The notes beneath the pieces were generated by a model. That model was not told the origin of the DNA. It ran no database searches and was given only the letters and a program-made list of their open reading frames with translations. The translations under genes were made by a program, and so were the position numbers. Shown piece after piece: positions 1 through 10,278 of a DNA stretch of 64,000 nucleotides. The DNA comes from Porticoccus sp033791605 (GTDB lineage: Bacteria > Pseudomonadota > Gammaproteobacteria > Pseudomonadales > Porticoccaceae): NCBI GenBank assembly GCA_033791605.1, contig JASJGJ010000081.1:1-64000 (forward strand), written 5' to 3'. Numbering within the stretch: position 1 is the stretch's first letter; every line of letters starts with the position of its first letter.

Positions 1-488
1 TCTTCAAGGGTCATGGCGACGATGACGCCTTTTCCGGCAGCTAGGCCGTCGGCTTTCACCACAATGGGTGCGCCTTTTTCTTTGAGGTAGGCGAGAGCGG
101 GTTCTATTTCAGTGAAGTTTTGGTATTCCGCAGTGGGGATATTGTGGCGGGCAAGAAAATCTTTGGTGAAAGCTTTGGAGCCTTCGAGCTGCGCGGCACC
201 TTTGCTGGGTCCAAAGGCTCTCAGGTTGCGCGAGGCAAAGTAGTCGACAATGCCGTCCACCAAAGGTTGTTCTGGGCCAACAATGGTGAGTGCCACTTGG
301 TTGTGTTCGGCGAAATCAGCCAGTGCTTCAAAATTACCGGGGTCGATGGACAGGTTTTCCAGTTTGGGTTCCAGTGCGGTACCGGCATTACCAGGGGCTA
401 CATAAACGGTTTCAACATCTTTTCCCTGGGCTGCTTTCCATGCCAATGCATGTTCACGGCCACCTGCGCCAATCACCAGAATATTCAT
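1..488 (-). CDS. purD: Phosphoribosylamine-glycine ligase (GARS), N-terminal part
   Basis: This enzyme joins glycine to 5-phosphoribosylamine using ATP in de novo purine synthesis. The frame is open from an ATG at 488 to the window edge, so about 162 N-terminal residues are visible and the C-terminus lies outside. The start MNILVIGAGGREHALAWK is the typical PurD nucleotide-binding N-terminus. It is followed by a VGPEQPLVDG stretch and the beginning of the ATP-grasp region (VVKADGLAAGKGVIV). It lies downstream of purH on the same strand, with a strong hairpin terminator in the 91-base gap. Plus-strand frames here are shadows. Identification is firm; only the missing end is unknown. Confidence 0.95.
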   Translation of the reverse strand, partial: MNILVIGAGGREHALAWKAAQGKDVETVYVAPGNAGTALEPKLENLSIDPGNFEALADFAEHNQVALTIVGPEQPLVDGIVDYFASRNLRAFGPSKGAAQLEGSKAFTKDFLARHNIPTAEYQNFTEIEPALAYLKEKGAPIVVKADGLAAGKGVIVAMTLE

Positions 489-521
489 GAATGTGTTTTT
501 CCTGCCTTGCCTAAAATGAAA

Positions 522-554
522 GCGGCGATTGTACTTAGATAGTGCAATCGCCGC
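522..554 (-). terminator. Intrinsic terminator or attenuator between purH and purD
   Basis: A 14-base-pair inverted repeat (arms 522-535 and 541-554, one G-U pair, 5-base loop) is followed on the minus strand by a T-rich run. It lies after the purH stop and about 34 bases before the purD start, so it should reduce or control read-through into purD. Confidence 0.7.
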
Positions 555-579
555 AAAAGTACATGATAAGGTTTATCTG

Positions 580-2157
580 TTAATGGCGGAAATGCCTCAT
601 GCTGGTAAACACCATGGTCATGCCGTGTTCATTGGCAGCGGCGATCACTTCATCATCACGAATAGAGCCGCCCGGCTGAATCACACAGCTAATACCTACG
701 TCGGCAGCATTGTCGATACCGTCGCGGAAGGGGAAGAAGGCATCGGATGCCATTACCGCGCCTTTTATTTCCAGGCCAGCATGCTCGGCTTTGATCGCGG
801 CAATTCGTGCAGAATTAATACGACTCATTTGGCCGGCACCCACACCAATCGTCTGATTGTTTTTGGCGTAAATGATCGCGTTGGATTTCACCATTTTGGC
901 GACTTTCCAGGCGAATAACATATCGTCCAATTCAGCATCGGTAGGTTTGCGCTCGGTGACGACTTTTAGATCGTCGGCAGTGACCATGCCTTTATCGCGG
1001 TCTTGAATCAGTAGGCCGCCGTTGACGCGTTTGTAATCGAAACCTTGCGCGGAAGTACTTGAATCCCATTTGCCGCATTCCAGCAGGCGAACATTCTTTT
1101 TGGTGCTGACAGCTTCTTTGGCTGCATCAGAAATACTGGGAGCAATAATCACCTCAACAAATTGGCGCTCACAAATGGCTTCAGCAGTTGCTGCATCCAA
1201 CTCGCGGTTGAAGGCGATAATGCCGCCGAAGGCAGATTCTGGATCAGTGGCAAAGGCTAAGTCATAAGCAGTTTTGATATCCGTTGCGACAGCTACGCCA
1301 CAAGGGTTGGCGTGCTTGACGATAACGCAGGTGGGCTGGTCAAATTGTTTGACGCATTCCAGTGCGGCATCGGTGTCAGCGATATTGTTGTATGAAAGCT
1401 CTTTGCCCTGTAGCTGCTTGGCCGTGGCAATACTGGCGCCAGCTGGGTTTTTTTCTATGTAAAACGCCGCATTTTGGTGGGGGTTTTCACCGTAGCGCAT
1501 TTCCTGTGTTTTGAAGTACTGGGAATTGAAGGTATTGGGGAAGTTACGCGTTTCGTTGGCAGTGTTTCTGGCACCAAAGTGATTGGCGATCATACCGTCG
1601 TAGCCTGCGGTATGCTCAAAGGCTTTAACCATCAAGTTGTAGCGGGTTTTATACCCTAGCTGACCGTCTTGATTCTGCATTTCATCTAGTACGGTAGCGT
1701 AGTCGCTGGCGTTCACCACAATGGCGACATCTTTATGATTTTTTGCTGCAGAGCGAACCATAGTAGGGCCGCCAATATCGATATTCTCAATGGCTGTTGG
1801 TAGGTCGCAATTTGGGTCGGCCACCGTGGCGGCAAAAGGGTAGAGGTTTACCACGACCATATCAATGCCGAGAATGCCGTGTTCCGACATGATGTCATCA
1901 TCAATACCGCGACGGCCAAGTATTCCCCCGTGAACTTTTGGGTGCAGTGTTTTTACGCGGCCATCCATCATTTCTGGAAATCCGGTGTAATCCGAGACTT
2001 CACGAACGGCAATACCATTTTCATTCAGTAAACGGTGGGTTCCGCCAGTTGAAAGAATTTCAACACCCTGGGCGCTCAATGCCTGGGCAAATTCAACAAT
2101 ACCGGTTTTGTCAGATACGCTAATAAGAGCGCGTGAAACTTTACGCAGGTCGCTCAT
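580..2157 (-). CDS. purH: Bifunctional AICAR formyltransferase / IMP cyclohydrolase
   Basis: PurH performs the last two steps of IMP synthesis: formyl transfer from 10-formyl-THF to AICAR, then ring closure. At 525 residues it matches the family (about 529 in E. coli). The N-terminal MGS-like cyclohydrolase domain (about 1-150) has the STGGTHRLL and KTLHPKVHGG motifs. The C-terminal transformylase domain carries the Lys-His pair in VKHANPCGVAV. The ATG at 2157 has an AGGAC ribosome site. It follows fis by 61 bases and precedes purD, the dusB-fis-purH-purD order known in related gammaproteobacteria. Confidence 0.97.
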   Translation of the reverse strand: MSDLRKVSRALISVSDKTGIVEFAQALSAQGVEILSTGGTHRLLNENGIAVREVSDYTGFPEMMDGRVKTLHPKVHGGILGRRGIDDDIMSEHGILGIDMVVVNLYPFAATVADPNCDLPTAIENIDIGGPTMVRSAAKNHKDVAIVVNASDYATVLDEMQNQDGQLGYKTRYNLMVKAFEHTAGYDGMIANHFGARNTANETRNFPNTFNSQYFKTQEMRYGENPHQNAAFYIEKNPAGASIATAKQLQGKELSYNNIADTDAALECVKQFDQPTCVIVKHANPCGVAVATDIKTAYDLAFATDPESAFGGIIAFNRELDAATAEAICERQFVEVIIAPSISDAAKEAVSTKKNVRLLECGKWDSSTSAQGFDYKRVNGGLLIQDRDKGMVTADDLKVVTERKPTDAELDDMLFAWKVAKMVKSNAIIYAKNNQTIGVGAGQMSRINSARIAAIKAEHAGLEIKGAVMASDAFFPFRDGIDNAADVGISCVIQPGGSIRDDEVIAAANEHGMTMVFTSMRHFRH

Positions 2158-2218
2158 GATGTCCTCATTGATATTTATATAGGGTGGTTTCTAGGGAATG
2201 GCTTAAATATGCGGTTTA

Positions 2219-2515
2219 TTACAATAGATCATATTGCTTAAGTTTTTTTCGTAATGTGCCTCGGTTTAGACCGAGCATTTCTGCAGATTTGCTCTGATTA
2301 TTGCGGGTGTACGTCAGTACAGCCTCCAATAATGGTGCCTCTACCTCACTCAATACCAGCTGATAAAGGTCGTTGGCAGGTTGGCCATCCAGGTGTGAAA
2401 AATATTGTTGTAATGCATGTTCAACACACTGCCGTACGGACTCGTGTTGGTGAGTTACGGTGGTGTATTCGGCATCTGTTTCTGCTTGAATCGTAAATGT
2501 ATCAATGGCGCTCAT
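2219..2515 (-). CDS. fis: DNA-binding protein Fis
   Basis: Fis is a small homodimeric nucleoid protein that bends DNA and activates rRNA and many other promoters in fast growth. From the ATG at 2515 the product is 98 residues, the same length as E. coli Fis. The C-terminal helix-turn-helix is very well conserved (YTRNNQSKSAEMLGLNRGTL, then RKKLKQY). I chose this start rather than the one 15 bases upstream because it overlaps the dusB stop in an ATGA arrangement and gives the usual MSAIDTF-type N-terminus. It is translationally coupled to dusB, as in enterobacteria and pseudomonads. Confidence 0.95.
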   Translation of the reverse strand: MSAIDTFTIQAETDAEYTTVTHQHESVRQCVEHALQQYFSHLDGQPANDLYQLVLSEVEAPLLEAVLTYTRNNQSKSAEMLGLNRGTLRKKLKQYDLL

Positions 2516-3522
2516 GCGGCTTGGTCCCAATTATTTTTTTGTGCTGCAAAAAAATGATGCAAACTTTGTATTTGTTGGTGTGGATCTTCCAGTTGGTTGA
2601 AATACTTTCGGAACGCTTCACCCTTTGGCAAGGAGTTAACGTACCAGCCCACATGCTTGCGGGCAATTCGTATTCCCAGATATTCGCCATAATGTTGATG
2701 GATGGCTTTAATATGTGCGCTGACCACACGAATAAGCTCTGTATTTGAGGGTGGATCAGGAATTACTCCATGCTCAAGGTAGTGATTTATTTGGTTGAAT
2801 AGCCAAGGATTCCCTTGGGCCGCACGACCGATCATGACAGCCGCAGCCCCGGTGGAATCCAATACCTGTTTAGCTTGTTCTGGCGTACAGATGTCTCCAT
2901 TGGCAAAAACAGGTATTGCTACCGCATCAACCACAGAAGCAATGGTGTCATATTCTGCCTGGCCGAGAAAGCGGCAGGCTCTTGTGCGGCCATGAATGGC
3001 CAGTGCTTGGATTCCTGCATCCTCGGCAATTCGTGCAATGCGTTGGGCGTTTCGGTTTTGCTTATCCCATCCCGTACGAATTTTTAAGGTGACAGGCACG
3101 TTGACAGTTGAGACCACGGCCTGAAGGATTGAAGCGACCAAAGCTTCATCTTGAAGCAATGCAGAGCCAGCCGCACGTTTACACACTTTTTTTGCTGGGC
3201 AGCCCATATTGATGTCGATAATTTCGGCGCCCAGTGCAATATTTTGGCGTGCCGCGTCGGCCATCATCTCTGGAACACTGCCAGCAATTTGAACAGCGCG
3301 GGGAGATGGTTCGTTGTGATGAATTAACCGCTGTTGGCTTTTTCTACTTTTCCACAGGCGAGTGTCGGATGTCACCATTTCTGAGATTGTCAGGCCAGCA
3401 CCCAGCTGTCGACAGAGTTGGCGAAAGGGCAGGTCGGTGACGCCGGCCATAGGGGCCAGTATTGTCCGGTTTGTTACTGCGTGGTCGCCAATTTGTACCA
3501 AGGTTGTATCTCGATAATTCAA
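2512..3522 (-). CDS. dusB: tRNA-dihydrouridine synthase B
   Basis: This flavoenzyme reduces specific uridines in tRNA to dihydrouridine using NADPH. The 336-residue protein begins with a TIM-barrel FMN domain (LAPMAGVTDLPFRQLC, about 22-37). It carries the Dus signature NMGCPAKKVC at 105-114 with the catalytic cysteine at about 108, and a conserved IHGRTR segment further on. Its stop codon overlaps the fis start. This dusB-fis pair is a widely conserved operon, which supports the DusB subfamily call over DusA or DusC. Confidence 0.94.
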   Translation of the reverse strand: MNYRDTTLVQIGDHAVTNRTILAPMAGVTDLPFRQLCRQLGAGLTISEMVTSDTRLWKSRKSQQRLIHHNEPSPRAVQIAGSVPEMMADAARQNIALGAEIIDINMGCPAKKVCKRAAGSALLQDEALVASILQAVVSTVNVPVTLKIRTGWDKQNRNAQRIARIAEDAGIQALAIHGRTRACRFLGQAEYDTIASVVDAVAIPVFANGDICTPEQAKQVLDSTGAAAVMIGRAAQGNPWLFNQINHYLEHGVIPDPPSNTELIRVVSAHIKAIHQHYGEYLGIRIARKHVGWYVNSLPKGEAFRKYFNQLEDPHQQIQSLHHFFAAQKNNWDQAA

Positions 3523-3576
3523 AGTAGTTGGTGGAAAGGGTCGATATAATACCCGTAGTTTGTGTGTGGAAAAAGT

Positions 3577-4608
<1,032 letters not shown>

Positions 4609-4720
4609 GATGAATCTAGGTCGCCTGAGTATTCTGGTCCGTCATAATGGTTTTGAGCTGTCAATTCAGCGTTATTTTTGACAGTCATTACCTTAGCTGA
4701 GGTTATTCTACTGGTATGTG

Positions 4721-5599
4721 TCAGCGCTTGATAGCCGTCAATAGAACCCACTGTTCATTACATGCGGGTGGCTCAAAATCAAACCAGGGGTGATAGCTTT
4801 CCATTACTTCATTCGCTTGGCTGTCTATGATGCCTGATAGGCAAAGTAGGCCGCCAGGGTTGGTCAGTGATGCCAGTCGTGGTGCCAGAGAAACTAGTGG
4901 ACCAGCCAATATATTAGCGATAACGATATCGGTGGCTGTTTCGGGTGCTTTTTCAGGGAGGTAGACTGGGGTGAGCTCCGGTGCCAACCCATTTCGTTGC
5001 GCATTATCGGCAGTGGCCATTAACGCTTGAGGATCGATGTCTATACAAGTTGTGGTTGCTGCCCCCAACAATAATGAGGCGATGGCCAAAATGCCTGAGC
5101 CGCAGCCGTAGTCAGTGACTGTTTTTCCTTCGAGTTCTATGCAGTCTAGCCATTGTAAACAGAGAAATGTGGTGGGGTGCGTACCGGTACCAAAAGCTAG
5201 GCCGGGGTCGAGCAGTAAATTAATACTTTCCGGTTTTGGTGGTGTTAGCCAGCTGGGGCAAACCCAAAGTCGTTCGCCGCACTGGATGGGATGATAGTGC
5301 TTCATCCACTCTCGCTCCCAATCCCTATCTTCCAGTAATTCCCAGCGATAATCGGGTGCCGCTGCTTTCAAAGTTTGGGAAAGCATTTCGCTAATAGCGT
5401 TGGTATCACTTGATGCGTCAAATAGCCCTGTGATTCTGGTTTGATGCCACAAAGGTGTTTCACCTAAGGCGGGTTCCAGTATGGGTTCGTCGGCATTGTC
5501 TTCATAGGTGACAGAAACTGCACCGGCGTTTAGCAAAAGGTCTTCTATTTGTGCCGCTTGAGTTCTTGAGCTGTTTATTTTGAGTTGCAGCCAGGGCAT
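4721..5599 (-). CDS. prmA: Ribosomal protein L11 methyltransferase
   Basis: PrmA trimethylates lysines and the N-terminus of ribosomal protein L11 using S-adenosylmethionine. The 292-residue length is typical. An N-terminal substrate-recognition domain is followed by the methyltransferase domain with DPGLAFGTGTHPTT, the SAM-binding motif DYGCGSGILAIASLLLGA, and the NILAGPL motif. A hairpin terminator lies about 28 bases upstream of the start, after accC. The gene is therefore either transcribed by read-through or from a promoter overlapping the hairpin. The accB-accC-prmA order is common in gammaproteobacteria. Confidence 0.95.
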   Translation of the reverse strand: MPWLQLKINSSRTQAAQIEDLLLNAGAVSVTYEDNADEPILEPALGETPLWHQTRITGLFDASSDTNAISEMLSQTLKAAAPDYRWELLEDRDWEREWMKHYHPIQCGERLWVCPSWLTPPKPESINLLLDPGLAFGTGTHPTTFLCLQWLDCIELEGKTVTDYGCGSGILAIASLLLGAATTTCIDIDPQALMATADNAQRNGLAPELTPVYLPEKAPETATDIVIANILAGPLVSLAPRLASLTNPGGLLCLSGIIDSQANEVMESYHPWFDFEPPACNEQWVLLTAIKR

Positions 5600-5627
5600 T
5601 GGATTTCCTGTGATGAGCTTATGAAGA

Positions 5628-5652
5628 AAAAGCCCCGAATTCCGGGGCTTTT
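5628..5652. terminator. Bidirectional intrinsic terminator between accC and prmA
   Basis: A 10-base-pair stem (AAAAGCCCCG at 5628-5637 with CGGGGCTTTT at 5643-5652, 5-base loop) is flanked by A and T runs, so it can act in both directions. On the minus strand it ends only 28 bases before the prmA start. Confidence 0.85.
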
Positions 5653-5707
5653 ATGGGCTGACGTTTACGCCGGGTCAAGCGTGACGTTGATACTCACAAC
5701 CTATTAT

Positions 5708-7048
5708 TTAAAGCCCCAGCTTTTTCTCAAGATAATGGATGTTAACCCCGCCTTTGCGGAATGCCTTGTCGCAGACTAGGTCGCGTTGAAGTGCTGTGTT
5801 GGTTTTTATGCCTTCAATATGTAGCTCGTCCAACGCGTTGGCCATGCGAGACAGTGCGGCATCACGATCTATACCATAGGTGATTATTTTTCCTATTAAT
5901 GAATCGTAGTAAGGCGGCACGGTATAGCCCGCATAAATATGTGAGTCCACTCTGACACCGTTGCCTCCGGGTGCATGGTAGGCGGTAATTTTGCCTGGGC
6001 TGGGCATAAAGGTAGCGGAATCCTCGGCATTAATTCGGCACTCAAAAGCATGGCCTCGGAAAACGATATCTTCTTGTCGGAAACTGAGTTTTTCACCGCT
6101 GGCGATTAACAGTTGTTCCTTAACAATATCAACACCAGTAATCATCTCTGTCACAGGGTGTTCCACCTGTACCCGCGTGTTCATCTCGATAAAAAAGAAT
6201 TGGCCCTCTTCATAGAGAAATTCAAAGGTACCAGCTCCTCGATAACCAATTTCGATACAGGCGTCAACGCAAGCTTTTAATACATCATTGCGAGCGGCTT
6301 CTGGAATGCCGGGTGCGGGTGCTTCTTCTAAGACTTTCTGGTGGCGGCGCTGTAGTGAACAATCGCGATCACCTAGGTGTATCGCATTACCTTGGCCATC
6401 GGCTAGAACCTGAACTTCCACATGGCGTGGGTTTTCCAGGAATTTTTCCATATAGACAGTATCATCACCGAACGCGGCTTTTGCTTCTGCTTTGGTAACT
6501 TGAATGGCATTGATCAGTTCATCTTCATTACGAACGACACGCATACCTCTGCCGCCGCCGCCCGCGGCAGCTTTGATGATGACGGGGTAACCAACTTCTA
6601 GGCCGATGCGTTTGCTGCGTGTACCGTCATCTGTCAATGGGCCGTTGGAGCCAGGTACCGTGGGGACGCCAGACTTTATCATGGCTTCGATGGCGGCTAC
6701 TTTGTCGCCCATGGTGCGAATCACATCGGGGGTTGGGCCGATAAAGGTGAAACCACTTTTTTCAACTTGCTCAGCAAAGTCAGCATTTTCAGCAAGGAAT
6801 CCATAGCCGGGGTGTACGGCCTGGGCATTTGAAATTTCCATGGCGCTGATTATGGCGGGCACATTCAGATAGCTTTGTGCCGAGGCATTTGGTCCGATGC
6901 AGATAGTTTCGTCGGCCAGCAATACATGTTTTAGGCTTGCGTCTGCCTTTGAGTGCACGGCAACGGTTTTGATGCCAAGCTCTTTGCAGGCGCGCAGGAT
7001 TCGTAGGGCGATCTCACCGCGGTTGGCAATAAGCACTTTTTCCAGCAT
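5708..7048 (-). CDS. accC: Acetyl-CoA carboxylase, biotin carboxylase subunit
   Basis: AccC carboxylates the biotin on AccB with ATP and bicarbonate, the first half-reaction of fatty acid synthesis. The 446-residue protein shows the N-terminal MLEKVLIANRGEIALRILRA motif and the ATP-grasp glycine-rich loop AAGGGGRGM around 160-170. It also has the catalytic EMNTRVQVEHPVTE segment near 285-300. It lies 25 bases downstream of accB in the classical accBC operon. Nothing unusual is seen. Confidence 0.98.
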   Translation of the reverse strand: MLEKVLIANRGEIALRILRACKELGIKTVAVHSKADASLKHVLLADETICIGPNASAQSYLNVPAIISAMEISNAQAVHPGYGFLAENADFAEQVEKSGFTFIGPTPDVIRTMGDKVAAIEAMIKSGVPTVPGSNGPLTDDGTRSKRIGLEVGYPVIIKAAAGGGGRGMRVVRNEDELINAIQVTKAEAKAAFGDDTVYMEKFLENPRHVEVQVLADGQGNAIHLGDRDCSLQRRHQKVLEEAPAPGIPEAARNDVLKACVDACIEIGYRGAGTFEFLYEEGQFFFIEMNTRVQVEHPVTEMITGVDIVKEQLLIASGEKLSFRQEDIVFRGHAFECRINAEDSATFMPSPGKITAYHAPGGNGVRVDSHIYAGYTVPPYYDSLIGKIITYGIDRDAALSRMANALDELHIEGIKTNTALQRDLVCDKAFRKGGVNIHYLEKKLGL

Positions 7049-7073
7049 GGCTGTTGCTCCTGTCCTCTGCGGT

Positions 7074-7523
7074 TTAAATGATGGTGATCATAGGTTGGTC
7101 GAACTCAACAGGTTCGCCATCTGCTACCAGAACGGCACCAATGGTGCCTGATTTGTCGGCTTCAATCTGATTCATCATCTTCATGGCTTCAACAATACAG
7201 AGTACGTCGCCGGCATTGACCTGTTGCCCTTCTTGAACAAAGGGCGTAGCACCAGGTGCGGATGAGCGATAGAAGGTGCCAACCATTGGTGATCTCAGGA
7301 TATGCCCTTCTGGTTCGGCAGCAGCAGGTGCTTCAGAGAATGGTGTTGGGACTGCTGGAGCTGGCGCTGCAGCTACGGGAGGTGCGGCCATCATGGGTGC
7401 GGCAGCAACAAACTGTCCGCCGCGAAGAATACGTACAGATTCTTCGCCTTCTTTAATTTCTAGTTCGTTAATGTCTGATTCTTCGATCAGCTCGATCAGT
7501 TTTTTTATTTTGCGAATGTCCAT
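7074..7523 (-). CDS. accB: Acetyl-CoA carboxylase, biotin carboxyl carrier protein
   Basis: AccB carries the covalently bound biotin of acetyl-CoA carboxylase. From the ATG at 7523 it has 149 residues. The biotinyl domain contains VEAMKMMNQIEADKSG with the modified lysine at about 115, 34 residues from the C-terminus as in E. coli. An Ala/Pro-rich linker (about 45-70) separates it from the N-terminal MDIRKIKKLIELIEES helix. A GGAG site lies upstream of 7523. A TTG 15 bases further upstream overlaps that site and is less likely. It is followed closely by accC. Confidence 0.96.
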   Translation of the reverse strand: MDIRKIKKLIELIEESDINELEIKEGEESVRILRGGQFVAAAPMMAAPPVAAAPAPAVPTPFSEAPAAAEPEGHILRSPMVGTFYRSSAPGATPFVQEGQQVNAGDVLCIVEAMKMMNQIEADKSGTIGAVLVADGEPVEFDQPMITII

Positions 7524-7549
7524 CTGTGGTTGCTCCAAATGGGAAAATG

Positions 7550-7993
7550 TTATTGGGAATCGAGTTGTTTTAAAGCGGCAGTCAGTGCTAGTTCATAGCC
7601 CAAGCTGCCAAAGCCGCAGATAACACCTTTGGCAATATCGGAAAAGTACGAGTATTGCCTGAACTCCTCCCTTGTATGTACATTGGATAGGTGGACTTCA
7701 ATAAACGGAATATCCACGCCCAATAGTGCATCGCGTAGGGCGATACTGGTGTGGGTAAAGGCCGCAGGGTTGAAGATAATAAAATTCACCCCCTCCTTTT
7801 TTGCATCATGAATGCGGTCGATCAGTTCGTACTCGGCATTGCTTTGCAGGGTCAGCAGGTGATGGCCCTTGTCGATGCAAATATCCGTCAATTTCTGATT
7901 GATGTCCTCAAGGCATTCTTCGCCGTAAACATCGGGCTCACGAGTGCCAAGTAAGTTCAGGTTGGGGCCGTGTAGTACCAATATGGTCGCCAT
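7550..7993 (-). CDS. aroQ: 3-dehydroquinate dehydratase, type II
   Basis: AroQ dehydrates 3-dehydroquinate in the shikimate pathway and forms dodecamers. From the ATG at 7993 the product is 147 residues, the usual size, with an AGGGA ribosome site. The frame stays open 75 bases further upstream, but those codons do not resemble the family. Motifs are HGPNLNLLGTREPDVYG with the active-site tyrosine at about 23, FNPAAFTHTSIALRDAL, and the IEVHLSNVHTREEFR segment. It is the first gene of the aroQ-accB-accC group, an arrangement also seen in pseudomonads. Confidence 0.96.
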   Translation of the reverse strand: MATILVLHGPNLNLLGTREPDVYGEECLEDINQKLTDICIDKGHHLLTLQSNAEYELIDRIHDAKKEGVNFIIFNPAAFTHTSIALRDALLGVDIPFIEVHLSNVHTREEFRQYSYFSDIAKGVICGFGSLGYELALTAALKQLDSQ

Positions 7994-8261
7994 AGTGTCC
8001 CTGCCAGAATTGGTGATCAAGTGTGGGTGTTCAAGCCTTGTTATCGGCCAGTTGCTGGAAGTCTGCATTAAAAATTATTAACTGTCCAATTTTTTGACTT
8101 TTTTAGATTTTTGGCTCCAATCGCTACAAGTTTTGATATAAATTGCGATTTTTTAATCAATAGATTGAGGGCTTGAAAAGGGGTGGCTGCTTTTTTGCGG
8201 GATTTTAAGGGGGATGTCGACACAATTGCTGTCAGGTTTGTCAACTTCCATAATTTTGCTG

Positions 8262-10049
8262 CTATTTTCGGCTATTGTGCTGATAAATTTTCGTTATTAC
8301 GATGTTTTCGGTTAAAAGCTGTGGCAGGATCATCGGTTGTCCTGTTCCTTCAGGGTAAAACAGGTAAAGAGGTACGCCGCTGCGATGGTGACGGTTTAAG
8401 AGCTGGGTTATTTCCGGGTTGTAGTTTGTCCAGTCTCCCTTTAGGTAGGTAATGTTTTGTTCTTTGAGTGTTGCCAGAAATTTTTCAGAGCTCAATGCCA
8501 GTTTTTCGTTGGCTAGGCAGGTGATACACCAATCTGCTGTCAGATTAATGAATACCGCATGGCCGTTACTGCGTAGTTCTTGAAGTGCGGCCTCTGAGTA
8601 GGGTTGCCAAGGGGCATCTTGGTTGTCGTGATTACGGTTAGTTTGCCAGGGTAGTAGTAGGGCGAGGGTAACAGTGGTTATAGCTATGGCAATTGTTAGG
8701 CTGTTTTTACGAACTTTTAGCAGCCAGATTGAAAACAGTATTAATACGATGCCGCAAATAACGGCGGAGACAGTATCGCTGCCAGTTTGTCTGCCAAGTA
8801 CCCACAGTAACCATGCCGCGCTTAGATACAGAGGAAATGCTAGGAATTCCTTAAAGCGTTCCATCCACGCGCCAGGTTTTGGCATTTTTTCTGCCATGCC
8901 CGGCCACCACGAAAGTAGTAGCAATGGCAGGGCCATACCAATACCTAAGAAAACAAAGGTGCTCATGGCTGCCCACGTAGGTTGCGTCAGGGCAAAGCCC
9001 AGTGCCGTTCCCATAAATGGTGCAGTGCAAGGGCTGGCGACCACTGTGGCCAGCAACCCTGTCATAAAGGAAGACGTCAGACTGTGTCCTTCGGTGGTTG
9101 ATTGGCCCCAATTCATTAGGCGTGTGCCTATGGTCAGAAAGCCAGAAAAGCTTAACCCCATTAACACAAAGAGATATACCAGCAGCCCCACAAACAGCGG
9201 AGATTGTAATTGAAACCCCCAACCTATCGCTTCCCCTGCACCTCTCAGTAGTATTAGCAGGGAGGCTATGGTCATAAAGCTGAACACAATACCCAAAGTG
9301 TAGGCTAAACCGTGTAGGTGTTTACCCTGTTTGTTCAGGTGAGCCGTGGTTAAGCTAAGGGCTTTAATAGACAGTATTGGAAATACACAGGGCATTAGGT
9401 TAAGAATGACGCCACCTAGTAGAGCAAATATCAGCATCAGAGGTAGGCTGTTCAGGGGTGGAGGGTTTTGATCTTGTTCGAGGTTTTCTTCGTTAGTGGC
9501 AGTGAGATCATTTACTGTTTCTGTGACGGTAAACGCAGATGTGTTGGTGTTTAGGGTGATAGTTTGTCGTCTAGGTGGGAAGCAAAGACCGGCATCGGCA
9601 CAGCCTTGTGACTCAATAATCAGTGTTTGCCCGTCGATGTTCAGGGGAAGCGTGATTTGGGTCTGGTGATAGTACACCTCTAGATCTTTCTGATAATAGT
9701 CATCATACATTAACGTGCCGAGCTTAAACTTTGGTATGACGTTTGGGTGAGAACTGTTGAGGGGGTTGCCAGATTGGTCAAAAAATTTAAAACGATGTTG
9801 ATAGAGATAGTAGCCAGGTTGTATTTCCCAGTTGAGTAACAGTTGTTGCCCGTCTTTGATAGGGTAGAGTTGGTAGGCGTCTTCTACTGGGAGAAATTCG
9901 ACGGTTTGTCCAAGTGAATTTGAGTTATTTATTAAGCTACTGCTAGTGTTTTCGTTGCTATTGGCCGCTGGAAATAGGTCATCAGCAATAGCGAATTGGG
10001 TTGTTATCAGTAGGCAGAGGAATAATGCATGGATCAATTGGTTTGGCAT
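8262..10049 (-). CDS. dsbD: Thiol:disulfide interchange protein DsbD
   Basis: DsbD passes electrons from cytoplasmic thioredoxin across the inner membrane to periplasmic DsbC, DsbG and CcmG. The 595-residue protein has a signal peptide (about 1-22, ending FAIA) and an N-terminal periplasmic domain with Cys150 and Cys156 (CADAGLC). About eight membrane segments follow from about 200 to 460, with the conserved PCVFPILSIKAL and SPCTAPFMG cysteine motifs. The C-terminal thioredoxin-like domain has WCITC (Cys508, Cys511). All three redox pairs are present, so it should be functional. Confidence 0.96.
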   Translation of the reverse strand: MPNQLIHALFLCLLITTQFAIADDLFPAANSNENTSSSLINNSNSLGQTVEFLPVEDAYQLYPIKDGQQLLLNWEIQPGYYLYQHRFKFFDQSGNPLNSSHPNVIPKFKLGTLMYDDYYQKDLEVYYHQTQITLPLNIDGQTLIIESQGCADAGLCFPPRRQTITLNTNTSAFTVTETVNDLTATNEENLEQDQNPPPLNSLPLMLIFALLGGVILNLMPCVFPILSIKALSLTTAHLNKQGKHLHGLAYTLGIVFSFMTIASLLILLRGAGEAIGWGFQLQSPLFVGLLVYLFVLMGLSFSGFLTIGTRLMNWGQSTTEGHSLTSSFMTGLLATVVASPCTAPFMGTALGFALTQPTWAAMSTFVFLGIGMALPLLLLSWWPGMAEKMPKPGAWMERFKEFLAFPLYLSAAWLLWVLGRQTGSDTVSAVICGIVLILFSIWLLKVRKNSLTIAIAITTVTLALLLPWQTNRNHDNQDAPWQPYSEAALQELRSNGHAVFINLTADWCITCLANEKLALSSEKFLATLKEQNITYLKGDWTNYNPEITQLLNRHHRSGVPLYLFYPEGTGQPMILPQLLTENIVITKIYQHNSRK

Positions 10050-10278
10050 TGGATTGTTCGCTAAATTCTTTATGTTATGAATGGAGCTTTAACATTCATT
10101 CGTGTAGTAAGTGGAGGGCTAGTGGACGTTGGACAACCCCAACCACGAATTTGTTCGCTATTGTACGTAGCTGGCTTGTTGGGTGCGACACTCATTTTCT
10201 GGTGTCGGTCACAGTGTTATAGTCAGCACCTTGAAACTGAGTAGTTCTCCGACCGATGATTGAAGAGCGTGTGTTGCG

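Noticed and set aside
120..542. Plus-strand open frame over purD
   Set aside because: The minus strand encodes a clear PurD N-terminus running off the window edge; the plus frame is a shadow.
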